The position numbers and the translations under genes were made by a program. This document shows, piece by piece, positions 1 through 6,883 of a stretch of 7,612 bases of DNA; positions within the stretch are counted from its first letter, which is position 1, and each line of letters begins with the position of its first letter. Source of the stretch: Porticoccaceae bacterium (GTDB taxonomy: Bacteria > Pseudomonadota > Gammaproteobacteria > Pseudomonadales > Porticoccaceae); the NCBI GenBank assembly GCA_002591625.1, contig PCDB01000040.1, positions 74,870-82,481 of the forward strand, in the 5' to 3' direction. The notes beneath the pieces are model-generated. The model was not told the DNA's origin, did not search any database, and saw only the letters and a list, made by a program, of their open reading frames with translations.

Positions 1-969
1 AAAATAGTTTTCTCCGGCGTAGGTAAAAGTCCTAGAGAAATGCAGCGAGCGTTGGAGGTAGGCATTTATTGCTTTAACATCGAGTCTGAGTCGGAATTAA
101 ACCTCCTAAATAAAATTTCAGCCGATATGAGGATGGCCGCTCCCATTTCAATCAGAGTGAATCCCGATATTGACGTTAAAACCCATCCATACATAGCAAC
201 AGGCCTCAAAGAGAGCAAATTCGGCATAGCTGCCTTTAGAGCAGAGGAAATTTATCTAAAAGCGTCCAAAATGGAACATGTTCGAATCATTGGGATTGAC
301 TGTCACATAGGATCACAATTGACAGAAATTACACCGTTTGAAAATGCATTGAATTGTCTTATAGCATTAATAAAAGATCTCAAAAAACATGGAATCATGC
401 TAGAGCATATCGATTTAGGAGGCGGTCTAGGCGTCCGATATCGAGACGAAACCCCTCCATCGATAAAGACATTTACGCAAAAACTTTCTCAGTTAGTGAA
501 AGAACGTAAGGAAATACTTATCTTCGAACCTGGTAGATCAATAATTGCAAATGCAGGTTTTTTAGTCACTCGTGTACAATTTTTGAAATGTAATGGTTCA
601 AAACGTTTTGCCATTTGCGATGCAGCAATGAACGACATGCTTCGTCCTTCACTATACGGTTCATTTATGGATATTCAGCCAATTTATTTAAGGCAGAATG
701 AGCCAACTCACTTTTACGATATAGTTGGTCCAATATGCGAGACGGGCGACTTCCTAGGTTACGGGCGTGAATTATCAATTCTCCAGGGCGATCTCTTATG
801 TGTATGCGATGCGGGTGCATATAGCTTCTCTATGAGTTCAAATTACAATAGCCGGCCGCGTGCGCCCGAGCTGATGATTTCAGGCAAAGATGTACATGTC
901 ATTAGACAACGAGAAACTATTAAAGACATTGTTCGTGGTGAACATCTGATTTCAAAAATGGAACAATAA
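1..969 (+). CDS. lysA: Diaminopimelate decarboxylase, 3' part (5' end outside window)
   Basis: PLP-dependent cytoplasmic enzyme that decarboxylates meso-diaminopimelate to L-lysine, the last step of lysine synthesis. The reading frame is open from base 1 and shows 322 codons. The family is about 415 residues long, so roughly the first 90-100 residues, including the PLP-binding lysine, lie upstream of the window. Numbered from the first visible codon, the fold III decarboxylase motifs are HIGSQ (102-106), the glycine-rich GGGLGVRY (140-147), EPGRS (176-180, phosphate binding), the CET active-site cysteine at 246, and the C-terminal YNSRPRAPE (282-290). The first visible residues, KIVFSGVGKS, are the typical segment after the PLP lysine, so the gene continues upstream and the ATG at 40 is internal. 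The stop codon TAA shares its last A with the ATG of dapF, which indicates translational coupling. No defect is visible in the part shown. Confidence 0.97.
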   Translation, partial: KIVFSGVGKSPREMQRALEVGIYCFNIESESELNLLNKISADMRMAAPISIRVNPDIDVKTHPYIATGLKESKFGIAAFRAEEIYLKASKMEHVRIIGIDCHIGSQLTEITPFENALNCLIALIKDLKKHGIMLEHIDLGGGLGVRYRDETPPSIKTFTQKLSQLVKERKEILIFEPGRSIIANAGFLVTRVQFLKCNGSKRFAICDAAMNDMLRPSLYGSFMDIQPIYLRQNEPTHFYDIVGPICETGDFLGYGRELSILQGDLLCVCDAGAYSFSMSSNYNSRPRAPELMISGKDVHVIRQRETIKDIVRGEHLISKMEQ

Positions 970-1799
970 TGGAAGTAAAGTTTTGCAAAATGCATGGCTT
1001 AGGTAACGACTTCGTGGTCCTCGAAGCACTGCGACAGCAGGTACGAGTAACACCATCATTAATTCGCAAGATCGCTGACCGCCATCGTGGAATTGGTTGT
1101 GATCAACTTTTGCTTATAGAACCGCCATCCCAGCAAGATTTAGACTTTGACTTTCGTTACTTTAATTCAAATGGCAATGAAGTTGAACAATGTGGAAATG
1201 GCATCCGATGCATGGCTCGTTTTTTATACGACGAAAAGCTAATAGGCAAATCCAGCCTGAGAGTGAGAACAATGAAGGGTATTCTTGATATACTAATCAA
1301 TCAAGATAAGTCCATTACGGTAAACATGGGAATTCCTCAACTGAACCCCGCAGATATTCCGTTCTGTGCTTCTGAGCAAGCAATATCATATTCAATTGAT
1401 TTACAGGGTGTGGAATATGAAATATCTGCTCTCTCCCTAGGCAATCCTCATGCAGTGGTGCATGTTGAAGACATAAACAACACAGATGTGCAAGGTATTG
1501 GGTCGAGGTTAGAGAACCATCCGCGCTTTACAAACAAGACTAATGTTGGTTTCATGCAAGTTGACAACCGGCAGAACATCAGCATACGTGTATTTGAGCG
1601 AGGTGTCGGTGAGACTTTGGCATGCGGCACGGGTGCTTGCGCAGCAGCAGTCTCGGGGATTCAGAGAAAAATTCTGGACACACCGGTGCTTGTGAGCATG
1701 CGCGGTGGTAAGCTCTCTGTAGATTGGTCCGGAGAGGGTAAGACATTAAAAATGACCGGTCCAGCGGTCAAAGTATTTAGCGGACACATGAAAATATGA
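969..1799 (+). CDS. dapF: Diaminopimelate epimerase
   Basis: Cofactor-independent racemase that converts LL-diaminopimelate to the meso form, which serves both peptidoglycan and LysA, the gene just upstream. The 276-residue length is normal (E. coli 274). The two catalytic cysteines are in place: Cys75 in the motif NSNGNEVEQCGNG and Cys219 in ETLACGTGACA, matching the Cys73/Cys217 pair of the characterised Haemophilus enzyme. The N-terminal MHGLGNDF (8-15) and HRGIGCDQLL (39-48) signatures also fit. The start ATG overlaps the lysA stop by one base (TAATG). It is preceded only by a weak GGA inside lysA, so reinitiation by ribosomes finishing lysA is likely. The stop overlaps the next gene's start in an ATGA. 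I see nothing unusual in the protein. Confidence 0.98.
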   Translation: MEVKFCKMHGLGNDFVVLEALRQQVRVTPSLIRKIADRHRGIGCDQLLLIEPPSQQDLDFDFRYFNSNGNEVEQCGNGIRCMARFLYDEKLIGKSSLRVRTMKGILDILINQDKSITVNMGIPQLNPADIPFCASEQAISYSIDLQGVEYEISALSLGNPHAVVHVEDINNTDVQGIGSRLENHPRFTNKTNVGFMQVDNRQNISIRVFERGVGETLACGTGACAAAVSGIQRKILDTPVLVSMRGGKLSVDWSGEGKTLKMTGPAVKVFSGHMKI

Positions 1800-2482
1800 A
1801 GCAAAAAGCAGAAGTGCAAACTAAAAAAATGTTCAGCGACTTTTTGAGGGACAACCCAACCTTCCTTTATGACAACCCCGATATCCTTGAAAATCTTTAT
1901 CTGCCGCACTCAACCGGTTCTGCGATATCATTGGTAGAGCGACAAGTAAGTCTTTTGAGAGAGCGCAATAGTGAGCTAAGATCACGACTAAATATCCTTA
2001 ACAGCAAAGCTGAGGAAAATGAGCTATTGCTAGCAAAAACGCAATCATTAATTCTGAAGCTTTTAGACGCAAATTCATTATCAAAGTTGGCCAAAAACCT
2101 GCTCACGGGGCTTCAAGATGACTTCTCAATAGAATTTTGCTCTCTAATACTCTTTGGGGAGAAGCAAAAAATCTCTGGAGCTCGATTTGTTAATTACGAC
2201 CAAGCTGAAAAAGAGATAGCATCGATTTTGAAGACCGAAATTCTCTGCGGCGCAGTGCGCGACAACGAGCTTAAATTTTTATTCGGCAAAGAGGGTCCGT
2301 CTGTGGGGTCAATCGCCGCGATTGTAATCAAACTGGACACGCCGCTTGCGGTTCTATCCATAGGACACAGAGACGCAAATTTCTACACCCCGGCAACTGG
2401 GACGATGTTTCTCAGCTATCTCGGTAACGTTCTGAACCGTTTGTTGGGGTCATTCATTGCATTGAAAGAAGCGTCCAACTGA
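1796..2482 (+). CDS. yigA: DUF484 family protein (YigA-like)
   Basis: Member of the DUF484 family, whose genes usually lie between dapF and xerC in gammaproteobacteria; its biochemical role is not established. The 228-residue length matches the family (about 235 in E. coli). The N-terminal signature FLRDNPTFLYDNPDIL (16-31) is diagnostic. A charged, leucine-rich stretch at about 43-92 looks like a coiled coil, and the remaining part (about 95-225) resembles a GAF-like fold. No signal peptide or membrane segment is visible. The start overlaps the dapF stop by four bases (ATGA), so it belongs to the lysA-dapF operon. Unusually, xerC does not follow: the next gene is the convergent rnr. The family assignment is firm. 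The symbol is borrowed from E. coli, and a function in recombination or cell wall synthesis would be a guess from context. Confidence 0.9.
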   Translation: MKQKAEVQTKKMFSDFLRDNPTFLYDNPDILENLYLPHSTGSAISLVERQVSLLRERNSELRSRLNILNSKAEENELLLAKTQSLILKLLDANSLSKLAKNLLTGLQDDFSIEFCSLILFGEKQKISGARFVNYDQAEKEIASILKTEILCGAVRDNELKFLFGKEGPSVGSIAAIVIKLDTPLAVLSIGHRDANFYTPATGTMFLSYLGNVLNRLLGSFIALKEASN

Positions 2483-2562
2483 GTCGCGAAAATCCCACAT
2501 CACAGCTCTTCGCTAATTTTTAGAGAATATGCGTATTACACGGTTTGTTGAATCTGCTTGAG

Positions 2563-2610
2563 TTGGTCAATAGTAAATTAGACCTTACCTCACTGACCAG
2601 AATTTTTTTT
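2563..2610 (+). terminator. Candidate intrinsic terminator of the lysA-dapF-DUF484 operon
   Basis: TGGTCA (2564-2569) pairs with TGACCA (2594-2599), with a flanking T-G wobble. Inside the long loop, GTAA (2573-2576) can pair with TTAC (2585-2588). A run of eight T (2603-2610) begins four bases after the outer stem. The T run is on the plus strand only, so it would serve this operon, whose last stop is 80 bases upstream, and not the convergent rnr. The long, interrupted stem makes this a moderate call. Confidence 0.4.
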
Positions 2611-2626
2611 CAGGAAAGATCGGTTT

Positions 2627-4639
2627 TTAAGCGGCTGGTTTGTTCCCCTTTTTATCCCGCTTCCGTCTGAAAAGGGTAAGGTCAATTTTTCGCCTCTGAA
2701 GATCAACCCGTGACACTATCGCCTTAATCCTCTGTCCTAGTTTAAAGACTTTTCCACTCCGTTCTCCAATTAGCCTTTGAAGTTTGTCCTCGTAATAATA
2801 ATAATCATTTGGCAAAGCTTTGACATGGATAAGCCCTTCGACAAAAAGTTCGTCCATTAAAATAAAAAGCCCGAAGCTTTGAACACCCACTACCACCCCC
2901 TCTACTTCTTTTCCTATTTTATCTAAAAGGAATTCGCATTTCAGCCAGCTTGCTACGTCTCTTGCAGCTTCTTCAGCCCGTCTTTCGGTAAATGAAAGAA
3001 TATTTCCTAGGTCTTCTAGAGATGATGGCTTACGGAATTGTTCACCTTTTTCCATGGCAAAATCAGAGCCGCTGTAAACTTCCATTGACACTCTGAGGGC
3101 ATCCTTTACGGCCCGATGAACGAGTAAATCAGAATAACGTCTTATTGGAGAAGTGAAGTGGACATATACTGAATAATTCAGGCCAAAATGACCCTCGTTA
3201 TTAGGTTGATAGCAAGCTCGGCTCATCGATCTCAGAAGCACCAATTGAATTAGCGAAGCATCCTCCCTATCTTTGCAAGCAACCAAAACGTTTTGATAAT
3301 CAGAGGGCTGAGGAGTGTCCCCACCTGCGAGACTCAGTCCAACACTACCCAAAAATTCTCTCAAAGAGCTCAGTCGTTCCTCACTAGGACCCTTATGAAC
3401 GCGGTATAACACAGGGATATTTCTATTCTGAAGAAATTCAGCAGCACAATAATTTGCACAAAGCATACTCTCTTCGATTATTTCATGTGCTCGCAATCGG
3501 ATTACTGGCCGTATTTTTTCGATTCTGCCCTGGCTATCCAAAAACATTTCAGTCTCTTGGGATTCAAAATTCAGAGCGCCACGTTCTTTTCGCCTGTGCA
3601 GAAGCAAATCGCATAATGTATTTAATGAGTCTAATTGAGTTGCCAAGTCTGGAGGAATCAGACTCTCAGTGCGCAGGTCGACAGGATTTTCCAATATTTC
3701 GCTTACCTCAGAATATGTCATTCGCGCATAAGAATTCATGATCGCTTCATAGAATTCATACCGAACTATTTGTCCAGAATCATCCAAATGAATCTCACAA
3801 GCGAAACAAAAGCGATCTTTGCCGGGCAATAGAGAACAAAGATTATTAGATAAGACTTCCGGCAACATTGGGATAACAGTGTTGTGAAAATATACAGAAT
3901 TCCCTCGTTGTGACGCTAGCGTATCTATAGAAGAGCCAGTTTTTACAAAGTATGAAACATCCGCTATCGCAACTATTAGCCGCCAACCACCTTGAGGCTT
4001 TGGTGAACAGTAAACGGCGTCATCAAAGTCTCGAGCCTTATCTCCATCAATAGTAATCAAAGGAGTACCACGAAGGTCGATGCGATTTTCGAAATCTCTA
4101 AAATCCTCTGTGATAAGTTTTATCTCTTCGCACACAGCATCAGTCCAAACATCCGGAATGCCATGGTTATGAATAGCGATTTCTGCCTGAATATCAGCAG
4201 TCATGTATTCTCCTATGACCTTAATGATTCGGCCAGAAGCTGGCTTCTTCTTGGAGGGATATTGCAGAATATCAACTATTACCACTTGACCATCTTTTAT
4301 ATCATCGGCATTTTCGGACGACACGCGAACCACTTGGTGCTCTCGAGCATCGTCCACTCGAACAAGGCCTCCCGCAACATCCTTAAAAAAGCGCCCCACC
4401 ATTTTTTTTTGCGCGCGCTCTAACACGTCCTCTATATGCCCTTTTAGTCTACCCAAACGATCTCGACCGACTATTTGAACTGAGACTTTATCACCACTAA
4501 AAACCTCGGCCATCTCAGAACGAGATAAATGTATCTTTCGTGGGTGATCAGAAAATGAGCGAACAAATCCACTGCCGTCTGAAAGGCCTATTACTTTGCC
4601 TACTGTTAACTTTTCAATTACGGTCAAATGGGAACTCAT
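2627..4639 (-). CDS. rnr: Ribonuclease R, compact form
   Basis: Processive 3'-to-5' exoribonuclease of the RNB (RNase II/R) family. It degrades structured RNA such as rRNA fragments and mRNA and works in RNA quality control. Domains in order: two cold-shock-like RNA-binding domains (about 10-145), the RNB catalytic domain (about 185-510 and its C-terminal helices), and an S1 domain (about 577-656). The metal-binding aspartates stand in TIDGDKARDFDD as Asp198, Asp204, Asp206 and Asp207, equivalent to E. coli Asp272/278/280/281. The HFTSPIRRYSDL signature is at 494-505. NDYYYYED within S1 and a closing KIDLTLFRR match RNase R better than RNase II. The length is 670 against 813 in E. coli: the N-terminal helix-turn-helix (about 80 residues) and most of the basic tail are missing, leaving only KRDKKGNK. 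An in-frame TAA eight codons upstream of the ATG excludes an upstream start. The ribosome site is weak (GCGAG). Confidence 0.95.
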   Translation of the reverse strand: MSSHLTVIEKLTVGKVIGLSDGSGFVRSFSDHPRKIHLSRSEMAEVFSGDKVSVQIVGRDRLGRLKGHIEDVLERAQKKMVGRFFKDVAGGLVRVDDAREHQVVRVSSENADDIKDGQVVIVDILQYPSKKKPASGRIIKVIGEYMTADIQAEIAIHNHGIPDVWTDAVCEEIKLITEDFRDFENRIDLRGTPLITIDGDKARDFDDAVYCSPKPQGGWRLIVAIADVSYFVKTGSSIDTLASQRGNSVYFHNTVIPMLPEVLSNNLCSLLPGKDRFCFACEIHLDDSGQIVRYEFYEAIMNSYARMTYSEVSEILENPVDLRTESLIPPDLATQLDSLNTLCDLLLHRRKERGALNFESQETEMFLDSQGRIEKIRPVIRLRAHEIIEESMLCANYCAAEFLQNRNIPVLYRVHKGPSEERLSSLREFLGSVGLSLAGGDTPQPSDYQNVLVACKDREDASLIQLVLLRSMSRACYQPNNEGHFGLNYSVYVHFTSPIRRYSDLLVHRAVKDALRVSMEVYSGSDFAMEKGEQFRKPSSLEDLGNILSFTERRAEEAARDVASWLKCEFLLDKIGKEVEGVVVGVQSFGLFILMDELFVEGLIHVKALPNDYYYYEDKLQRLIGERSGKVFKLGQRIKAIVSRVDLQRRKIDLTLFRRKRDKKGNKPAA

Positions 4640-4668
4640 TATTATCTCGCTATAAACTTGTTATCTGG

Positions 4669-4696
4669 ATAATATCCTTCAAGATGCAAATTTAAA
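4669..4696 (-). promoter_or_regulatory. Candidate rnr promoter
   Basis: On the minus strand, TTTAAA (4691-4696, 4 of 6 to the sigma70 -35 box) is 16 bases from TATTAT (4669-4674, 5 of 6 to the -10 box). Transcription would begin near 4660, giving a leader of about 20 bases before the rnr ATG. The region is AT-rich, so chance matches are likely. A second candidate, TATAAC near 4785-4790 (minus strand) with CTGAAA 17 bases upstream, cannot be excluded. Confidence 0.35.
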
Positions 4697-4699
4697 TCT
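4682..4699 (-). promoter_or_regulatory. Dyad overlapping the candidate rnr -35 box
   Basis: The sequence reads AGAT-N2-AAATTT-N2-ATCT, a dyad with 14 of 18 positions symmetric. It covers the proposed -35 element, the place expected for a repressor operator. The plus-strand left part, AAGATGCAAAT, matches 9 of 11 positions of the NsrR half-site AAGATGCATTT known from enterobacteria, where nsrR and rnr share an operon. The right half does not match well, and no nsrR gene is in the window, so the regulator is unknown. Confidence 0.3.
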
Positions 4700-4977
4700 A
4701 AATCTGACACGCTCGGCAGGGTTTAAACATCATCACTTTGTTCCTAAATACGTGGTCTATGATCAACTTCAAAAAATAGTATGTTATAAGCAGGGTGTGA
4801 GAATGTTTCAGTCAATTCGCGGCACCGTGCTTGAGAGGGACCCTCACCGAAGCTTTCCCAATGATTTTAGCTAAGTCTTCACTCTGAACCCGACCAAAAA
4901 CTAATGCCTTCCTTCATCATAGCGTTAATCTAATTTAATAAAGGAAAGTATCGAATGTGGTTTGATAAATTCATAAC

Positions 4978-5004
4978 TACCCAAAATCTTGATCAAAGTG
5001 GGTA
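4978..5004. repeat. Short inverted repeat
   Basis: TACCCA (4978-4983) and TGGGTA (4999-5004) are exact inverted copies around a 15-base loop that contains the palindrome TTGATCAA. Neither strand has a T run after it, so a terminator is unlikely. Its role is unknown and a chance origin is possible. Confidence 0.3.
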
Positions 5005-5067
5005 ATCTTGGCATCTTGTTAAATCAAAAATTAGACCTTGATTTATGACGAAAACTGAAGACACAAA

Positions 5068-5092
5068 CCCGTTTTAAACCATTTAAAACGGG
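5068..5092 (-). terminator. Intrinsic terminator of the rpsP-rimM-trmD-rplS operon
   Basis: A perfect 11-base-pair stem (CCCGTTTTAAA at 5068-5078 with its complement at 5082-5092) closes a three-base loop. It lies 42 bases beyond the rplS stop on the minus strand and is followed there by TTTGTGTCTTC, a moderately T-rich tail. Position, stem strength and the gap beyond it all fit the end of this operon. It would also separate rplS transcription from rnr. Confidence 0.75.
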
Positions 5093-5134
5093 GTATTTCT
5101 GACCAACAGTTAGATCTGATAAGACATTAAAAAT

Positions 5135-5494
5135 TTACTGAGCCAATTTTTCCTTAATTCTGGCCGACCGACCTGACCGCTCTCGAAGATAGTAGAGTTT
5201 TGCCTGTCGAACAGCACCTCGCCTCTTAATTTCAATGCTTTCAAGCAATGGGCTGTATGTTTGAAAGGTACGTTCCACTCCAACGCCGTTAGAAATCTTG
5301 CGGACTGTAAAAGCTGAATTCAGACCTCTATTTCGCTTGCCTAGAACAATGCCTTCAAAAGCTTGCAAACGCTCTCTGGAACCCTCTTTTACTTTTACCC
5401 GGACGACAACCTGATCCCCAGGACTAAAATCGGGAATAGTTTTGGTCATCTGCTCCTGCTCAAGTTCAGCTATCAACGGTATCTTGTTACTCAT
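5135..5494 (-). CDS. rplS: 50S ribosomal protein bL19
   Basis: Structural protein of the large ribosomal subunit, lying near the 30S-50S interface. At 119 residues it is close to the usual 115. The family core is clear: [26 protein letters not shown] (from residue 23), the [23 protein letters not shown] segment (55-77), and the basic C-terminal [25 protein letters not shown] (91-115), which binds rRNA. The start is well supported by AGGAGT (5500-5505) five bases upstream of the ATG, the strongest ribosome site in this operon. It is the last gene of the rpsP operon, 33 bases after trmD, and is followed by a good hairpin terminator. No anomaly is visible. Confidence 0.98.
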   Translation of the reverse strand: MSNKIPLIAELEQEQMTKTIPDFSPGDQVVVRVKVKEGSRERLQAFEGIVLGKRNRGLNSAFTVRKISNGVGVERTFQTYSPLLESIEIKRRGAVRQAKLYYLRERSGRSARIKEKLAQ

Positions 5495-5527
5495 TGAATA
5501 CTCCTAAATAAAATCAATTTGAGACAA

Positions 5528-6295
5528 TTATTTTTCTCGATTTAACAACACTTTAAGTTCGAAATCTTCATCCATAGCGTCTAAAAGTTTCGTTTGTTCC
5601 AAGTTAAGCACCATAGCGTCTAACAACTCAGGTCGTCTATCTCTGGTTCGTTTTAAAGAGCATTTCAAACGCCACAGCCTGATTTGCTCATGATTCCCAG
5701 ACAAGAGAACTGTCGGCACCATTTCGCCAGCAACCGAATCGGGACGAGTATATTGAGGGTGACCCAAAAGGCCTTGGCTAAACGACCCCTCTTCTGCGGA
5801 CTGGGCATGACCCAACGCCCCAGGAATATTGCGTATTAAAGCATCCAACACAACCATAGCAGGCAACTCTCCGCCGCTTACGACATAGTCACCAATCGAC
5901 CATTCCTCATCCACCTCCCGCTCAATAAATCTCTCATCCACCCCCTCGTAACGCCCAGCAACTAAAATAAATCCTTCACAACTTGAAAAACTTTTTAAGT
6001 GTTTCTGTTTCAACACTTTGCCCTGCGGAGACATGTAGACCACCCTATGGTCAGTCGATCCCATCCAACCCTTGGCATCTGCCAAAGCCCTGCTAAGCGG
6101 TTCCGCCATCATGACCATACCCGGGCCGCCCCCATAGGGACGGGAATCGACGCATTGATGAGGATCATCAGCATAGTTTCTTGGGTTATAGAAACGAAGT
6201 TCGATCAGTCCATTGTCAAACGCTCGACCACTAACCCCATACTTTGAAAGAGCATCGAACATCTCTGGAAATAATGAAATCACTGCAACCTTCAA
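5528..6295 (-). CDS. trmD: tRNA (guanine-37-N1)-methyltransferase
   Basis: SPOUT-class enzyme that transfers a methyl group from S-adenosylmethionine to N1 of G37, next to the anticodon, and so prevents +1 frameshifting; usually essential. The 255 residues match E. coli TrmD (255). The knot motifs are present: DSRPYGGGPGM (50-60), AGRYEGVDERF (113-123) and SIGDYVVSGGELPAM (133-147), with PQYTRP at 180-185. Arg155 corresponds to catalytic Arg154 of E. coli. Notably, Gly170 (codon GGG) aligns with the catalytic base Asp169, while Glu169 precedes it. The start codon is TTG: it is the only possible start between an in-frame TAG six codons upstream and the conserved VISLFPEMF, and GGGGA lies nine bases before it. 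The gene follows rimM by 21 bases. Confidence 0.96.
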   Translation of the reverse strand: MKVAVISLFPEMFDALSKYGVSGRAFDNGLIELRFYNPRNYADDPHQCVDSRPYGGGPGMVMMAEPLSRALADAKGWMGSTDHRVVYMSPQGKVLKQKHLKSFSSCEGFILVAGRYEGVDERFIEREVDEEWSIGDYVVSGGELPAMVVLDALIRNIPGALGHAQSAEEGSFSQGLLGHPQYTRPDSVAGEMVPTVLLSGNHEQIRLWRLKCSLKRTRDRRPELLDAMVLNLEQTKLLDAMDEDFELKVLLNREK

Positions 6296-6304
6296 GTCAA
6301 AAAA

Positions 6305-6310
6305 TCCCCA
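6305..6310 (-). promoter_or_regulatory. Ribosome binding site of trmD, supports the TTG start
   Basis: On the minus strand TGGGGA lies nine bases upstream of TTG. Together with the in-frame TAG at 6311-6313 and the conserved MxVxVISLFPEMF beginning at this TTG, it fixes the start. The pairing to 16S rRNA is shorter than that of rplS. Confidence 0.6.
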
Positions 6311-6316
6311 CTAATT

Positions 6317-6865
6317 TTAAAAATCTGGGTCCCAATTAACCTCGATAACTTGCTTTTGGAGATCAACCGAAAACACGTAGTCCCTTATGTAGGGGATAAG
6401 CCGCTCTTTTCTGTCAATGCTCTCTTCACCTCCACTGACAACTAACACGTCATTCGCACCAGTCGCCATTATTTTTGAAACATGCCCTAAGTTTAGAGCT
6501 CCTCCCTGATAATCACTAATCACGTTTAGCCCAATCAGCTCACACCAATAAAAACTATCACCTGGTAGTTTCGGTAATATCGCGAAGTCCACCAAAATGT
6601 TCTTCTTGCACCAGTCTTTTGCCTTGTCTCTATCTGTTACTCCTTCTAAGCGAACAATAAGTCCATTGCTTTGCCATTTCCAATCGACTAGGAGTAATTC
6701 TTTGAAGATTCCTTTGCTTTCTACCCACCAGGGTTTATACGTTAGTATATTTTCCTTCACCTCCGTATATGACCAAACCTTAATCCAGCCATTAACACCA
6801 TGAACGGAAGCCAGGCGCCCCACAACCACTTTGTGTTGAAAATTACAGCTGTTTGCCCCCACCAT
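6317..6865 (-). CDS. rimM: Ribosome maturation factor RimM
   Basis: Assembly factor for the 30S subunit. It binds uS19 and promotes folding of the 16S rRNA 3' (head) domain. The 182 residues equal the E. coli length. The N-terminal RimM beta-barrel (about 13-95) starts at VVGRLASVHGVNGWIKV and contains GVTDRDKA (75-82). The C-terminal PRC barrel (about 105-182) has LIGLNV, ATGANDVLVV (134-143), ERLIPYI (154-160) and the typical ending WDPDF. The ATG chosen is 18 bases after rpsP. GTG at codon 2 is an alternative. No AGGAG-like ribosome site is visible, and CGCC (6870-6873) can pair with GGTG (6860-6863) so that the start codon falls in or beside the loop. This fits the low rimM output known from E. 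coli, but that is inference here. Confidence 0.96.
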   Translation of the reverse strand: MVGANSCNFQHKVVVGRLASVHGVNGWIKVWSYTEVKENILTYKPWWVESKGIFKELLLVDWKWQSNGLIVRLEGVTDRDKAKDWCKKNILVDFAILPKLPGDSFYWCELIGLNVISDYQGGALNLGHVSKIMATGANDVLVVSGGEESIDRKERLIPYIRDYVFSVDLQKQVIEVNWDPDF

Positions 6866-6883
6866 GTCAGGCGCCCGCCACGC

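Larger units (their letters stand above)
4640..5134. other. Gap of 495 bases between rnr and rplS without a recognised gene
   Basis: Both flanking genes point to the minus strand. I find no protein gene, and no tRNA: no intact T-loop consensus appears on either strand, although some gammaproteobacteria carry a tRNA upstream of rnr. No SRP RNA or 6S RNA core is recognisable. The gap contains the candidate rnr promoter and dyad (4669-4699), an 11-base palindrome GAGGGACCCTC (4835-4845), a 16-codon open frame with a good ribosome site (4955-5005, plus strand), a small hairpin (4978-5004) and the rplS terminator (5068-5092). Much of 4700-4940 shows nothing I can interpret. Confidence 0.6.

Noticed and set aside
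1448..1909. Two minus-strand frames of 60 and 82 codons opposite dapF and the DUF484 gene start.
   Set aside because: Both lie over conserved coding sequence on the other strand, including the DapF catalytic Cys219 region, and have no recognisable product.
2611..2626. A terminator for rnr on the minus strand just after its stop.
   Set aside because: The nearby inverted repeat TGGTCA/TGACCA has a run of A, not T, on this strand before the stem, and no other hairpin with a T run follows the stop.
3454..3741. A 95-codon plus-strand frame inside rnr.
   Set aside because: It is antisense to the well-supported RNB domain, has no family resemblance that I recognise and no clear ribosome site; it is a by-product of the rnr codons.
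4803..4874. A 23-codon plus-strand frame starting MFQSIRGTVLERDPH, which resembles the N terminus of RuvA (a possible ruvA remnant).
   Set aside because: The resemblance covers only about ten residues, ends before the diagnostic GGVGY motif, and no other frame continues it. The promoter-like TATAAG nearby would start transcription inside the ribosome site. Most likely chance.
4700..5060. A possible tRNA or small stable RNA between rplS and rnr, as seen near rnr in some gammaproteobacteria.
   Set aside because: The closest T-loop match (GTATCGAAT near 4948) lacks the final C and a pairing stem, and no acceptor stem or SRP, 6S or tmRNA core was recognised on either strand.
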